Source: Spirosoma rhododendri | Lineage (GTDB): Bacteria; Bacteroidota; Bacteroidia; Cytophagales; Spirosomataceae | Assembly (NCBI RefSeq): GCF_012849055.1 | Contig: NZ_CP051677.1 | Coordinates: forward strand, 4,107,001-4,171,000 | Length of the DNA stretch: 64,000 bases | Direction: 5' to 3' | Shown: one piece after another, positions 37,292 through 45,927 of the stretch | Numbering within the stretch: the stretch's first letter is position 1 | How the letters are laid out: the number at the start of each line of letters is the position of its first letter | Notes under the pieces: model-generated | Database searches by the model: none | What the model was told of the DNA's origin: nothing | What the model saw: the letters and a program-made list of their open reading frames with translations, nothing else | Translations under genes and position numbers: made by a program

Positions 37292-37347
37292 GCGGAAAAG
37301 CCCTGCGCAGCCCCGGTGGTGAGGCTGCGCAGTAAAGATACAGAAAT

Positions 37348-37446
37348 TGTCTCCGGCACCATCCTGCTGTCGAGCCGCGATAGCGACTAATGGGCATAAG
37401 TGGTTAGCCGCTGTAGCAGCTCGACGGCAGGATGGTGCCGGAGACA
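37348..37446. repeat. inverted-repeat element, CATCCTGCTGTCG family
   Basis: 28-base arms at 37348-37375 and 37419-37446 pair with one mismatch. The inner sequence GAGCCGCGATAGCG also occurs, nearly unchanged, in the element at 54671, so this family is conserved in sequence and not only in shape. Confidence 0.85.
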
Positions 37447-37451
37447 GGAAG

Positions 37452-38609
37452 TTAAACCGCCAGCAGCTGCTGTTCAGCGGCCAGCGTATCGGCCTGCCGG
37501 AAGCTTTTCATGATCCAGCCACCGCCCACTACGTCGTCGCCTTCGTAGAATACGGCCGCCTGCCCCGGCGCGATGGCCGACACTCCCTCGTTGAACAGCA
37601 CCGTAATCCGGTCGCCGTCCTGCGAGATGGTGGCAGGGGTGCCGGGGTCTTTGTACCGCACTTTCGTGACCGTTTCCAGCGGGCTGGTGATGGCTGCGTA
37701 CTTTTGCAGATTCAGCTTGCTAACGTACATGCCGTCGCGGAACAGGTCTTTATCGAGGCCAAGCACGACTTCGTTGGTGTCTTTCCGGATTTCAGTGACG
37801 AACATAGGTTGCCCGAACGCCATGCCGAGTCCTTTCCGCTGACCGATGGTGTAGAACGGATAGCCCAGGTGCTTGCCCAGCACCCGCCCGGTACCTTCTT
37901 CCACGAAATTCCCCCCGGCGACTTCGGCTTCCAGCCCCGGCACGCGCCGTTTCAGGAAACCCCGGTAGTCGTTGTCGGGTACAAAGCAGATTTCGTACGA
38001 TTCCGATTTAGTGACCAGCTCGATAAAACCGCGTTCGGTCGCCATCTGCCGGATTTCTGACTTACGCAGGTGCCCCAGCGGTAGCTTCGTGCGGCTCAGA
38101 CTCTCCTGCGACACGCCCCACAGCACGTACGACTGATCTTTCAACGTGTCGACGCCCCGCGAAATCACGTACCGCCCGTCCGATGGTCCTCCCACGTCCT
38201 GCCGAATATGGGCGTAGTGCCCCGTCGCGATGGATTCGCAGTCGAGCCGGTCGGCCCGGCGCAGCAGCGCGTCCCATTTGATGTGGGTGTTGCACAGTAC
38301 GCAGGGGTTGGGCGTGCGGCCTTCGAGGTATTCACCCGTAAAATGGTCGATGACGGAGTCGCCGAACTCTTCGCGGATGTCGAGAATGTAATGGGGGAAA
38401 CCAAGACTGACGGCGATGTTGCGGGCGTCGTTGATCGAGTCGAGGCTACAGCAGCCCGTTTCTTTTTTGGAGCCGCCCGACGAGGCATAGTCCCAGGTTT
38501 TCATGGTCATACCGATGACCTCATAGCCTTCTTCGTGCAGCATGACCGCTGCCAGCGAAGAATCGATGCCGCCACTCATGGCGACCAGAATGCGTCCGTG
38601 TTTGCTCAT
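37452..38609 (-). CDS. mnmA: tRNA-specific 2-thiouridylase MnmA
   Basis: 385 residues. P-loop SGGIDSSLAAVML for ATP adenylation, first catalytic Cys in TPNPCVLCNTHIKW, second in SESYEICFVPDNDYRGFL, plus YFYTIGQRKGLG-like (PFYTIGQRKGLGMA) and the TPAT stretch. It thiolates U34 of Lys, Glu and Gln tRNAs using sulfur from a persulfide relay. All key residues are present and length is normal. Alone on the minus strand. Confidence 0.96.
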   Translation of the reverse strand: MSKHGRILVAMSGGIDSSLAAVMLHEEGYEVIGMTMKTWDYASSGGSKKETGCCSLDSINDARNIAVSLGFPHYILDIREEFGDSVIDHFTGEYLEGRTPNPCVLCNTHIKWDALLRRADRLDCESIATGHYAHIRQDVGGPSDGRYVISRGVDTLKDQSYVLWGVSQESLSRTKLPLGHLRKSEIRQMATERGFIELVTKSESYEICFVPDNDYRGFLKRRVPGLEAEVAGGNFVEEGTGRVLGKHLGYPFYTIGQRKGLGMAFGQPMFVTEIRKDTNEVVLGLDKDLFRDGMYVSKLNLQKYAAITSPLETVTKVRYKDPGTPATISQDGDRITVLFNEGVSAIAPGQAAVFYEGDDVVGGGWIMKSFRQADTLAAEQQLLAV

Positions 38610-38807
38610 TGCAGAATCTGCCGTGGTTACGGCCCAGGAGGGTTCAAAGCCCTCTGTTTAGTACTATACCGGTAGGTTTACCAGTTCCCTACCAAACACT
38701 CGAAGCAGCGTATTTGGTTTCCCGGCCAGCAAGGAGCCTCTCACAGTAGCCCGTAGACAAGGCCGAACGGAAACAGAGCACTGAAGGTGGTTTTTCTAAA
38801 ATCGCCT

Positions 38808-39290
38808 TCAGGGCATGCCTGCGCTCAAATGCGCAAAGTAAATAGCCTGGAGGTGTCGGGCTTTGGTCAGCTGCTGCTGGTACATCAGCAGTGTTTGCCT
38901 GTAGTGAGCCGTTAGCCGGGCGCGGGATGATTCAGAATATACACTGTCTTCCAGAGACAGCAGGCGCGTACGGGTGGCTTCTATTGCTTCGCTTAGCCGC
39001 ACCAGATATTCACGGTGGCATTGACTACGTTCGCGAATGATTCCCTGTATCCATTGCTGATTTACCGAGCGCCAGTTGATTGGCTCGTGCAAGACTGCTT
39101 CCCACTCGGTTGACTGTGGGGAGGATACATCCGGAGCCGGACCATTGGCGGTTGTTTCCTTATTTAGGGTCTGCCAGAAAGTAATCAGTGCCGTCTGCGT
39201 AGCCGGGTCAGCTCCTCCAATCTGGTGACTGGCTATTTTAAAGGCGTATTGTTCCAGAAGCTGGTTAAAATGGGCTAAAGCCGGATTCAT
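38808..39290 (-). CDS. hypothetical protein (160 aa), helical
   Basis: 160 residues from the ATG at 39290 (MNPALAHFNQLLEQYAFKIA). Mostly helical and polar, with a long amphipathic stretch near the C-terminus (YLVRLSEAIEATRTRLLSLED, LTAHYRQTLLMYQQQLTKARHL) that may form a coiled coil. No signal peptide. It follows the next gene on the same strand by 41 bases. Function not recognised; the two probably work together. Confidence 0.6.
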   Translation of the reverse strand: MNPALAHFNQLLEQYAFKIASHQIGGADPATQTALITFWQTLNKETTANGPAPDVSSPQSTEWEAVLHEPINWRSVNQQWIQGIIRERSQCHREYLVRLSEAIEATRTRLLSLEDSVYSESSRARLTAHYRQTLLMYQQQLTKARHLQAIYFAHLSAGMP

Positions 39291-39331
39291 GGGAACGAAA
39301 GGTTTATAGCTTGATGATTTGGTCGTCAGAC

Positions 39332-39709
39332 TCAACCCGTCGGTAATGAAGCCAGACAAAGTAGTATCTGAGCCTGCTCATTGAGTTGTCTGAGGTGGGT
39401 GACGTGAATGGCGAGTTGAGCGTACCCCTCCTTCGTGTTGAGGTTCTCGAATCGGTCAGCATCGTTGAGCATGATTTCCAACTCGTTATGCATCGTTGAA
39501 AGCAGTGCCTTAATCTGAGTGGTACGGCAATTCCCCACCCAGGGCGGGTCCTGTGCCGAAATAACGGGGGAATGGGCACTTGCTGCCAGGCAATTGCTCA
39601 GCTGATTGTACAATGAATTGAAGTCTCCAATGACCGCCAGCCAGTTAGCCAGTACAATGCTTTGACTGTTCGTGTCTGGTTGAAGCAGATTTCTTTCTCG
39701 TCGATTCAT
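39332..39709 (-). CDS. hypothetical protein (125 aa), helical
   Basis: 125 residues starting MNRRERNLLQPDTNSQ, polar and helical (LANWLAVIGDFNSLYNQLSNCL, LSTMHNELEIMLNDADRFENL). No motif or membrane segment. Upstream is an AT-rich stretch that should contain its promoter; downstream is another helical unknown. Base composition is closer to balanced than in housekeeping neighbours. Confidence 0.55.
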   Translation of the reverse strand: MNRRERNLLQPDTNSQSIVLANWLAVIGDFNSLYNQLSNCLAASAHSPVISAQDPPWVGNCRTTQIKALLSTMHNELEIMLNDADRFENLNTKEGYAQLAIHVTHLRQLNEQAQILLCLASLPTG

Positions 39710-40050
39710 ATCCGTGGTGGTTACTTCGCCTACAAATCAGCTGTCGCTGTAACTGAGTGATAGTTTCTTAAAAATAGGCCAATGTTTAATCGAATTTATA
39801 GAAAGTCTATAAAAAATTATACTTTGTAAACGATCCGTTTTGACGAGTTTATTTATGCAACGTGCTAATAAACAATAGGTTGCGCGGAGTATACAAGAAT
39901 GTGCATGTGTTAGTGAGGAAACGGTGCGCCGTATACGCAACCTGATACCTGATGTGGCTGCTTTGGGCACGCCAACGCGGCTTCACTGGCAGGTGAGTGG
40001 AGCCGTTTTGACTGGTTGACGAACGTCGATACAGGTCGATTGGCTTACGA
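39710..40050. other. AT-rich promoter-like gap
   Basis: 341 bases. The part from about 39765 to 39880 is strongly AT-rich and probably carries the promoter for the minus-strand pair. A 77-codon minus-strand frame here (39737-39970) has no credible protein features. I see no RNA gene. Confidence 0.45.
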
Positions 40051-40488
40051 TTACGAGTCGGCTGCGGCTGTCAACACGCGGATTTCGGTGCGATTCGTAC
40101 CCGGTCGAAGCGCTCCCAGGCGCATAGGTATTTGTTTGACGATCGTGCCCGGCCTGATGATGGTGTCTACGACGCTGGTATCCGACCCCAGTAGCCGGTA
40201 ATCCTTCGTATAGTAGGCAAAACAAAGCTTGATCTGCTGGTAGCTGTACCGGGGTGATGTGTTGGTAATGGAAAACTGATGCTGATTGGCGGAGTCGCCG
40301 GGAGTGGGTTGCCAGCTGATGCGATCGATGAGCAGATCCCGAACCGCACTCGGCTGCTGAGTGCTCGACTGGCAGGCTATCGGGCCCGCGAGCAGGGTAA
40401 GACCGACCAGCAACCTCCGCCCCGACCGGCTGTGCCCGTAGGCGTACTGCAACAGGTTGATGATGGGACTAAGTGGCGCTGTTGACAT
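40051..40488 (-). CDS. putative exported protein (145 aa), unknown
   Basis: 145 residues from the ATG at 40488. A basic, then hydrophobic N-terminus (GRRLLVGLTLLAGPIACQSS) looks like a signal, with a poor lipobox (PIAC). The rest is beta-rich (HQFSITNTSPRYSYQQIKLCFAYYTKDYRLLGS, TEIRVLTA), suggesting a small immunoglobulin-like domain. Family not recognised. Confidence 0.6.
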   Translation of the reverse strand: MSTAPLSPIINLLQYAYGHSRSGRRLLVGLTLLAGPIACQSSTQQPSAVRDLLIDRISWQPTPGDSANQHQFSITNTSPRYSYQQIKLCFAYYTKDYRLLGSDTSVVDTIIRPGTIVKQIPMRLGALRPGTNRTEIRVLTAAADS

Positions 40489-40644
40489 GGCTGGGCGTGG
40501 CTGCGGAGCGGTAAAGTTACGTATCGTACGTGATGTTTCGCTCAACTGCGTGACCAACTGAGCGTTGAACCGCCGGCAGGGTCCGGTAAGCTGGGGCCGT
40601 CGGGGTTGTATATATCAAAACGACGTCAATTCAGCGCTTGAGCC

Positions 40645-40652
40645 TACCTTTG
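40645..40652 (+). promoter_or_regulatory. Bacteroidota-type -7 promoter element
   Basis: TACCTTTG matches the TAnnTTTG -7 consensus of Bacteroidota sigma-ABfr and lies 39 bases before the ATG of the TrpF-like gene. A good -33 TTTG is not evident. Confidence 0.4.
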
Positions 40653-40691
40653 TGCGGATACCAGCCTTTCCGACATTCGTTTACCAGCAGT

Positions 40692-41312
40692 ATGGCACTT
40701 ACTACCCTCGTCAAAATTTCCAATGTTACCAACCTCAGCGATGCCCGGTACTGCGCCGGTATGGGCGTCGATATGCTGGGCTTCTCAATGGACGCCGACG
40801 CGCCGGATTACATCGATCCGGTCCGTTTTGCCGATATCCGGGGCTGGGTCGCCGGCGTGCAGATCGTGGGCGAAACCCACTCGACAGACCCCGTTGCCAT
40901 CGAACAGTTAGTGCAAACGTACCAGCCCGACTACCTTCAGGTCGACGATGCCGCGATGCTGCCTTACCTGGCATCCTTTGAAAAGCCGCTCATCCTGCGT
41001 GTCGACATGACGCAGACCCCCTTGCCGCAGCTCGAAGCCACGATCCGCGATGGCTCGGCCACGGCCGAATACATCCTGCTGGAAAACGGCGTTGCCGAGC
41101 CCCTGACGACCGTGCCGCCCGATATGCTGTACAAACTGGCCGGTAAATACCCGATCCTGCTGGGGGCTGGCATTACCGCCGAGAATGTACACGAACTGCT
41201 CGACGAACTACCCATCCGGGGAATTGCCCTGCGCGGTGGCGACGAAGACAAACCCGGCGACAAGGATTTTGGCGAACTGATGGATATTCTCGAAGCTATC
41301 GAAGAGGAATAA
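40692..41312 (+). CDS. phosphoribosylanthranilate isomerase-like protein lacking key catalytic residues
   Basis: 206 residues from the ATG at 40692. The opening VKISNVTNLSDARYCAGMGVDMLGF clearly matches the TrpF TIM barrel (family: VKICGxTNxEDA). The general-base Cys of KICG is Ser10 here, the active-site Asp of ILLD is Glu131 (YILLEN), and the phosphate loop near the C-terminus reads GIALRGGDEDKPG instead of the usual VSSGVE. It therefore probably does not isomerise phosphoribosylanthranilate, or does so differently. No trp genes are adjacent. Genome projects are likely to call it trpF. Confidence 0.75.
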   Translation: MALTTLVKISNVTNLSDARYCAGMGVDMLGFSMDADAPDYIDPVRFADIRGWVAGVQIVGETHSTDPVAIEQLVQTYQPDYLQVDDAAMLPYLASFEKPLILRVDMTQTPLPQLEATIRDGSATAEYILLENGVAEPLTTVPPDMLYKLAGKYPILLGAGITAENVHELLDELPIRGIALRGGDEDKPGDKDFGELMDILEAIEEE

Positions 41313-41452
41313 GGTGGGTTGAGTTACCTGTCGTTAGTGGCGGAAGAAGGACCCGCTCTACAGTTTTGTTCCCACTTGTATAGTTCTGACGTGGGTCTGT
41401 TGTAAGGCCTGTTAGTTTAGCGTATCCGCTGACTATCAGGCACTTTACACAT

Positions 41453-43051
41453 ATGAACATACCGCTGAGCAAGTCGTTCGTTTACTTATCGACGCTTCTT
41501 TATCTGCTTGTTCCTTTCCTGCTCTTTGTCACCTTCTGGCTGAAAGCAATCTATGCTGTTCCGGTAATTGGTATTGTGTTGTACTGCCTGTACCAAGCCA
41601 GCCGCGATATACGGGCGAACGACCCGGTGAAGAGTCAGCTATCACCCCGGCAGTTGCGCCAGATTTACATCGGGGTCGGCATACTCGCCGTCTGGGTTTT
41701 TTTCTCCGGCATCGGCAACCTGGCATACCAGAATTCGGACTTTGAAGTACGCAACGCCATCCTGCGCGATCTTGTCGAGCAGGAGTGGCCTATTATGTAT
41801 AGTAGCAATATCAATGCGCCCGGTCAGGCAACCATACAAAACAAGTTCGTGCTGATCTACTACTTCGGGTACTGGCTACCGGCTGCCGGAGTAGGCAAAC
41901 TCGCGGGCTTGCAGGCGGCCAATCTGTTTTTGATGGTGTGGGCGCTGCTGGGCCTCAGTCTCGTTTACGCGCTATTGTGCATCTACCTGAAAAAGACCAC
42001 GTTTCTGATCGTGGTACTGCTCGTGTTCTGGAGCGGCCTTGACGGTGTCGGCACAATGCTGATGACGCTGATGTACGGAAAGGGCCCTGAATTTGGGTTA
42101 CTCTCGCATATCGAATGGTGGGCCGAACCGGCCAATGTCAACGCGCAGTTTTCGTCGAATACCACGCTGTTGTACTGGGTATTCAACCAGACAATTCCGC
42201 TGTGGCTCTGCATTCTGCTGGTGCTGATAAACAGGAGTTCGGCGTACTTATTTTTCGTGCTGACACTGAGTTTGTTTCTTGCCCCGCTTGGTACCATTGG
42301 TCTGGTGCCGCTGGTTATTTTCCTGCTCGTAAAAGAAGCGGCTGAACGGGGGGTAGGTGCTACGGTCAACCGCTATCTCAACGTCGTGAATCTGGTTGGA
42401 GCAGCTACTGTGTTCGGCATTACGTTCCTGTTTTTTACGGCCAACAAAGCGGGTTCACTCCGGGGTATCGTCCCGATGGCTCCCCTGGGGTACGGGCTCT
42501 TTCTGTTGCTGGAAGTCGGACTACTGATCGGCTTTCTATTTGTGGTTCAGCGTGCGCACCGACAACTGCTTCTGTTTTGCGCTGTCCTGCTGCTACTCAT
42601 CCCATTCGTCAGAATAGGTAGTCTGTACGACTTCAGTATGCGGGCGTCCATCGCCTATCTGTTTGTCCTGTTCGTGCTCACCGCCAAAACACTGCTGGAC
42701 CGACAGGTGGAACGAAAACTCAAGGTGGGGCTGCTGGTTTATCTGCTGATCGGGAGTATCACGCCAGGGCTGGAACTGACCCGGTCGGTGTTTTTTACGG
42801 GTAGTCATTACCTGTACGCAGCCCGGCAGGTGTTGGTAGCCCATCACGAAGATCAGCTGATTCCCCGGTTTATCCGTGACCGGATCAAGGAGCGGGCGTT
42901 CCTGTACGATCCGATCAAAACGCTCAGCCACTACAACGCGCATATTCTGATCGACCAGTTTATCGGCGAATCAAGGGGGACAATTTTTGCCGATTATCTG
43001 CTCAACAGACGATCGGCCGAGCCAGCCAGGGTGGTAGCTGACCATAGCTGA
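41453..43051 (+). CDS. polytopic membrane protein, glycosyltransferase-like (GT-C) candidate
   Basis: 532 residues with about eleven to thirteen membrane helices (LLYLLVPFLLFVTFWL, IYIGVGILAVWVFF, IPLWLCILLVLI and others). A long external loop after the third helix (NSDFEVRNAILRDLVEQEWPIMY) has acidic residues like the first loop of GT-C glycosyltransferases. I recognise no closer family. It is monocistronic, with its own 140-base upstream gap. Confidence 0.7.
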   Translation: MNIPLSKSFVYLSTLLYLLVPFLLFVTFWLKAIYAVPVIGIVLYCLYQASRDIRANDPVKSQLSPRQLRQIYIGVGILAVWVFFSGIGNLAYQNSDFEVRNAILRDLVEQEWPIMYSSNINAPGQATIQNKFVLIYYFGYWLPAAGVGKLAGLQAANLFLMVWALLGLSLVYALLCIYLKKTTFLIVVLLVFWSGLDGVGTMLMTLMYGKGPEFGLLSHIEWWAEPANVNAQFSSNTTLLYWVFNQTIPLWLCILLVLINRSSAYLFFVLTLSLFLAPLGTIGLVPLVIFLLVKEAAERGVGATVNRYLNVVNLVGAATVFGITFLFFTANKAGSLRGIVPMAPLGYGLFLLLEVGLLIGFLFVVQRAHRQLLLFCAVLLLLIPFVRIGSLYDFSMRASIAYLFVLFVLTAKTLLDRQVERKLKVGLLVYLLIGSITPGLELTRSVFFTGSHYLYAARQVLVAHHEDQLIPRFIRDRIKERAFLYDPIKTLSHYNAHILIDQFIGESRGTIFADYLLNRRSAEPARVVADHS

Positions 43052-43219
43052 TACCAGTTGTATCGCTACCAGCCGATCAGCGGTGCCGGTCGCTACTGTG
43101 TATTACCTACTATCATTGAAAACATACTTCCATCAACGGCCCCGTCCATCCGTCCAATTCTACTACCGCTGATCCCGGCTACGCTATAGCTTTACATCGT
43201 TAATCAATCAAAAAACGCC

Positions 43220-43684
43220 ATGAACCAACGATTAGAGCGCATTGCCGACGAAGCCGTAGTCGGTGGTGTGGCGGCCGGACTGGCCCACTATTTCGGTATC
43301 AACCGCACGGTTGTTCGCTTACTGTTTCTGATCGGTATTCCGCTGCCGGGCTTTCCTTCACTGCTGATCTACGGTATCTTGTGGATCGTAATGCCGCAGC
43401 AGCCGCAGGGCATGTCTGTTCACTCGTCGACTTTATACGCAAACCCCCTGTTTTCTATGAATCCATACAATCCCAACCAGCCGAACACCCAGAACCGCAG
43501 CCTGATCGGTGGCGCCATCCTGATTGTGCTTGGTGTGCTGTTCCTGATCGACCGCTACTTCGACATCGACTTGGGCGATCTGTTTCCGTTCATCCTGATC
43601 GCGCTGGGGCTTTGGTTCATCTTCCGGGACCGGATTCGGCCACCCTACGACAACAATAGCAACCCTCCTTCGTCGGGCCTGTAA
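43220..43684 (+). CDS. PspC domain protein with LiaF-like C-terminal membrane pair
   Basis: 154 residues. An N-terminal PspC domain (RIADEAVVGGVAAGLAHYFGINRTVVRLLF, then IYGILWIVMP) is followed by a polar Asn/Pro linker and a second hydrophobic pair (IGGAILIVLGVLFLIDRYF, FPFILIALGLWFIF) of the DUF5668/LiaF type. Such proteins take part in membrane-stress sensing. The next gene repeats the LiaF-type membrane pair 52 bases on. Confidence 0.85.
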   Translation: MNQRLERIADEAVVGGVAAGLAHYFGINRTVVRLLFLIGIPLPGFPSLLIYGILWIVMPQQPQGMSVHSSTLYANPLFSMNPYNPNQPNTQNRSLIGGAILIVLGVLFLIDRYFDIDLGDLFPFILIALGLWFIFRDRIRPPYDNNSNPPSSGL

Positions 43685-43736
43685 ACCAACTGTCCGCGCT
43701 GACTTCACAGTCAGCGCGGCTATTCTGACAACTACC

Positions 43737-44783
43737 ATGTATCAACGACGAAACGGTTTATTCTGGGGCATCGCGCTCCTCACGCTGGGCGTTCTATTTC
43801 TGGCCCGTCGGGCGGGCTGGCTCAATGTCGACTGGCACAGCCTGACCAACCTATGGCCGGTGTTGCTGATCTTGGCCGGTATCAACCTGATTCTGATACG
43901 CACCCGCAACCCGGCAGCTTTCATCACAACGGTTATGCTGGCCGTCGCTGTCCCGACCACGCTCTTCGGGTTCTTCTCCCGCGATCATAGCCGCTACAAC
44001 ATCGGGTGGAGCAGCAGTGACGACCACGACCAGGAAGAGGACGAGAACGATGAGGATGAGGATGACACGGATGACGAGGACAACGAAGACAATGATAACG
44101 AAGACGATTATCGGGCCGAGCGCGACCGCCGGGGCGACGGTGAGATGCACAGCAGCACGTTTACCGAAGCAATGTCGCCCGACACGCGCGAAGCGGTATT
44201 GAAACTGGCTGGCGGAGCCGGTCAGTTCAACATCGGCGAACCCTCGTCTGAGCTGATCAAAGCAGACACGAAGCAAACAGTCGGTACGTACTCCATGTCG
44301 GTCGAACGTGACCCGGCAACGCGCATCCCGACCGTCGAACTCAAACCGACCGATGGTAATCAGCATATTGAACTGAAAGATGGCAACTTCGAAAACCGCG
44401 TCGACGTACACCTCAACACGGCACCGGTCTGGACGATGGACATTGCGCTGGGGGCCGGGCAGGGCGAGCTTGACCTAAGTCAGTATGCCGTAAAATCGCT
44501 TAAAGTAGCGGCCGGAGCTGCCAGCCTGGATGTCAAGCTAAGCGACAAAGCCGATCAGTCAGATGTAAAGCTGGACGTTGGTGCTGCGTCGGTAACGGTA
44601 CGGGTTCCCGAAGGCGTGGGGTGCCGTGTGAAAAAAGACGGGGCGCTGACATCCGAAAACCTTGACGGCTTCACAGAAACCGGTGGTGGCGAATTTCTCA
44701 GCCCCGGCTACGAAGCATCGACAAAGAAAATCACGATCCGCTTCGACGGTGGGCTGTCGAGCCTGAAAGTGGTTCGGTACTAG
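43737..44783 (+). CDS. LiaF-like membrane protein with acidic linker and C-terminal beta-helix domain
   Basis: 348 residues. Membrane segments GLFWGIALLTLGVLFLARRA, LWPVLLILAGINLILI and TTVMLAVAVPTTLFGFF come first. A very acidic, low-complexity linker (residues ~95-125, runs such as DEDEDDTDDEDNEDND) follows, then a toastrack-like DUF4097/LiaF C-terminal domain (MDIALGAGQGELDLSQY, LKVAAGAASLDVKLS, VKLDVGAASVTVRVPEG). The acidic linker is encoded by a near-repetitive GATGAGGAC tract at about 44029-44110, open to slippage. With the PspC gene upstream it makes a likely envelope-stress pair. Confidence 0.82.
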   Translation: MYQRRNGLFWGIALLTLGVLFLARRAGWLNVDWHSLTNLWPVLLILAGINLILIRTRNPAAFITTVMLAVAVPTTLFGFFSRDHSRYNIGWSSSDDHDQEEDENDEDEDDTDDEDNEDNDNEDDYRAERDRRGDGEMHSSTFTEAMSPDTREAVLKLAGGAGQFNIGEPSSELIKADTKQTVGTYSMSVERDPATRIPTVELKPTDGNQHIELKDGNFENRVDVHLNTAPVWTMDIALGAGQGELDLSQYAVKSLKVAAGAASLDVKLSDKADQSDVKLDVGAASVTVRVPEGVGCRVKKDGALTSENLDGFTETGGGEFLSPGYEASTKKITIRFDGGLSSLKVVRY

Positions 44784-44787
44784 GTCG

Positions 44788-44941
44788 GTTTACGGTATTC
44801 GGTTGTCTCAGACAGCAGGATGCCGGTTCGCCGGTCCGATGTCTGAGACACGCAAAAAGGGGCCTGCATCCATTGCAGGCCCCTTTCGTATAACGGTTCT
44901 GTGATGCGTACCATCAAAAACCGAAAACTATAAACTGAATA
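44788..44941. repeat. inverted-repeat element, GGTATTCGGTTT family, enclosing other repeats
   Basis: GGTTTACGGTATTCGGTT near 44788 pairs loosely with AAAACCGAAAACTATAAACTGAATACC-like sequence at about 44915-44941. Inside are TGTCTCAGACAGCAGGATG (CAGCAGGATG family) and a terminator hairpin, so this convergent gap is again nested. Confidence 0.55.
44856..44886. terminator. bidirectional intrinsic terminator
   Basis: Perfect 13-bp stem AAAGGGGCCTGCA / TGCAGGCCCCTTT with a 5-base loop between the convergent LiaF-like and Spy-like genes. Confidence 0.85.
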
Positions 44942-44942
44942 C

Positions 44943-45389
44943 CTAGTCCTTCAGCCGCTTCAACAGCATGTTGTTGAACATCTGCTCGGTTTTGTAGAGT
45001 TCAGCAAGTTGCGGGGGACTGATTACTTTTAGGAAACGATTTGAGTACTCTTCGTCCAAATCGGCCAGCTTCTGCCGTGTCGCGTTGACTTCGCGAATGC
45101 CATTCATAATCTGGTCGTCGTTCAGACTGCTGCGGCCGGGCTCGTTGTTAAGCTGCCGGATGCGCCGGTTCAGTTCCAGTTTTTTGTTGTTATAGTCGTT
45201 GTACACGGCCCAGAAGCCGGGAGCCTGTTCGGGGGTCAGATTCAGCCGATTCGTAATCATGCCAATTTTGGCGGATTCGATCTTCTGGCGACCGTTCAGG
45301 TCCTGTGCACCGGCTGCGGTGGCCAGCGTCAGCGAACCGATCAGCAGAGCAACACATGCGTAATTCATGGTGGTTGTACGTTTTATCAC
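44943..45389 (-). CDS. Spy/CpxP-like periplasmic protein
   Basis: 148 residues. Signal peptide from either GTG at 45389 (MIKRTTTMNYACVALL, basic start) or ATG at 45368, ending about ATAAGAQD. The mature part is a helical hairpin with the LTPEQ motif of Spy/CpxP proteins (TNRLNLTPEQAPGFWAVYNDY) and a long charged helix. Family members act as periplasmic chaperones or stress modulators. Two bases separate its GTG from the preceding stop. Third gene of the sigma-TM-Spy operon. Confidence 0.75.
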   Translation of the reverse strand: MIKRTTTMNYACVALLIGSLTLATAAGAQDLNGRQKIESAKIGMITNRLNLTPEQAPGFWAVYNDYNNKKLELNRRIRQLNNEPGRSSLNDDQIMNGIREVNATRQKLADLDEEYSNRFLKVISPPQLAELYKTEQMFNNMLLKRLKD

Positions 45390-45391
45390 GG

Positions 45392-45856
45392 TCAGGAGTC
45401 CAGGTTTTTTGTCTCCGTTAGGTTTTGCTCGTCGAGTTTCTGGCGAATATCAGTCGGCTGCACGTTCAGAAACTGGATTGCCGTTGTATCGCTGCCCATC
45501 GACGCGTTGATCTGACCGACATCGGCCAGTTCGTATGGGTTGAGTCCCTGATCATCAAGATAGGCTGCGATAACATCATCGCTGACACCGGTCAGGGCTT
45601 CGGAAGGTAAAGCCTCCTGCCGCTGCGGTATCGTTTGCCAGACGAGTACGGCTACCAGACCCGCTCCCGCCATCGTCGCCAGCGACCGTTGCCACGACCA
45701 GCTGATCGAAAAGGCCGGTTTCGACTTACGCGCAATGCGGGATTGAAGCCGCATTGGCAGTTCATCGAAGTAGCCATCGGGTGCGTGAAACGGCTGTTGC
45801 CGGAGGGGGTGTTCCGGTGGCAGTTCATCAAGCCGAAAAAAGTCGTCCGTATTCAT
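45392..45856 (-). CDS. single-pass membrane protein, likely anti-sigma partner
   Basis: 154 residues. A cytoplasmic N-terminus of about 60 residues (HAPDGYFDELPMRLQSRI, a segment common to proteins following Bacteroidota ECF genes), one membrane helix (LATMAGAGLVAVLVWQTI), and a short periplasmic tail. Its place between an ECF sigma gene and a Spy-like gene suggests it controls the sigma factor. No zinc anti-sigma HxxxCxxC motif is present, so this is inference from context. Confidence 0.65.
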   Translation of the reverse strand: MNTDDFFRLDELPPEHPLRQQPFHAPDGYFDELPMRLQSRIARKSKPAFSISWSWQRSLATMAGAGLVAVLVWQTIPQRQEALPSEALTGVSDDVIAAYLDDQGLNPYELADVGQINASMGSDTTAIQFLNVQPTDIRQKLDEQNLTETKNLDS

Positions 45857-45927
45857 AAAGGAGGTCGAGCGAGCAGCTGTCTTAAATCATTGTATATACC
45901 GATTTGACTGATTCCCAGCGCCTGGGT

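Noticed and set aside
38645..38665. tRNA T-arm-like sequence (GAGGGTTCAAAGCCCTC)
   Set aside because: The T loop lacks the expected pyrimidine, and no acceptor stem, D-arm or anticodon arm can be built around it.
39737..39970. 77-codon minus-strand frame
   Set aside because: Basic, no conserved pattern, spans the AT-rich promoter gap, and there is no upstream or downstream partner.
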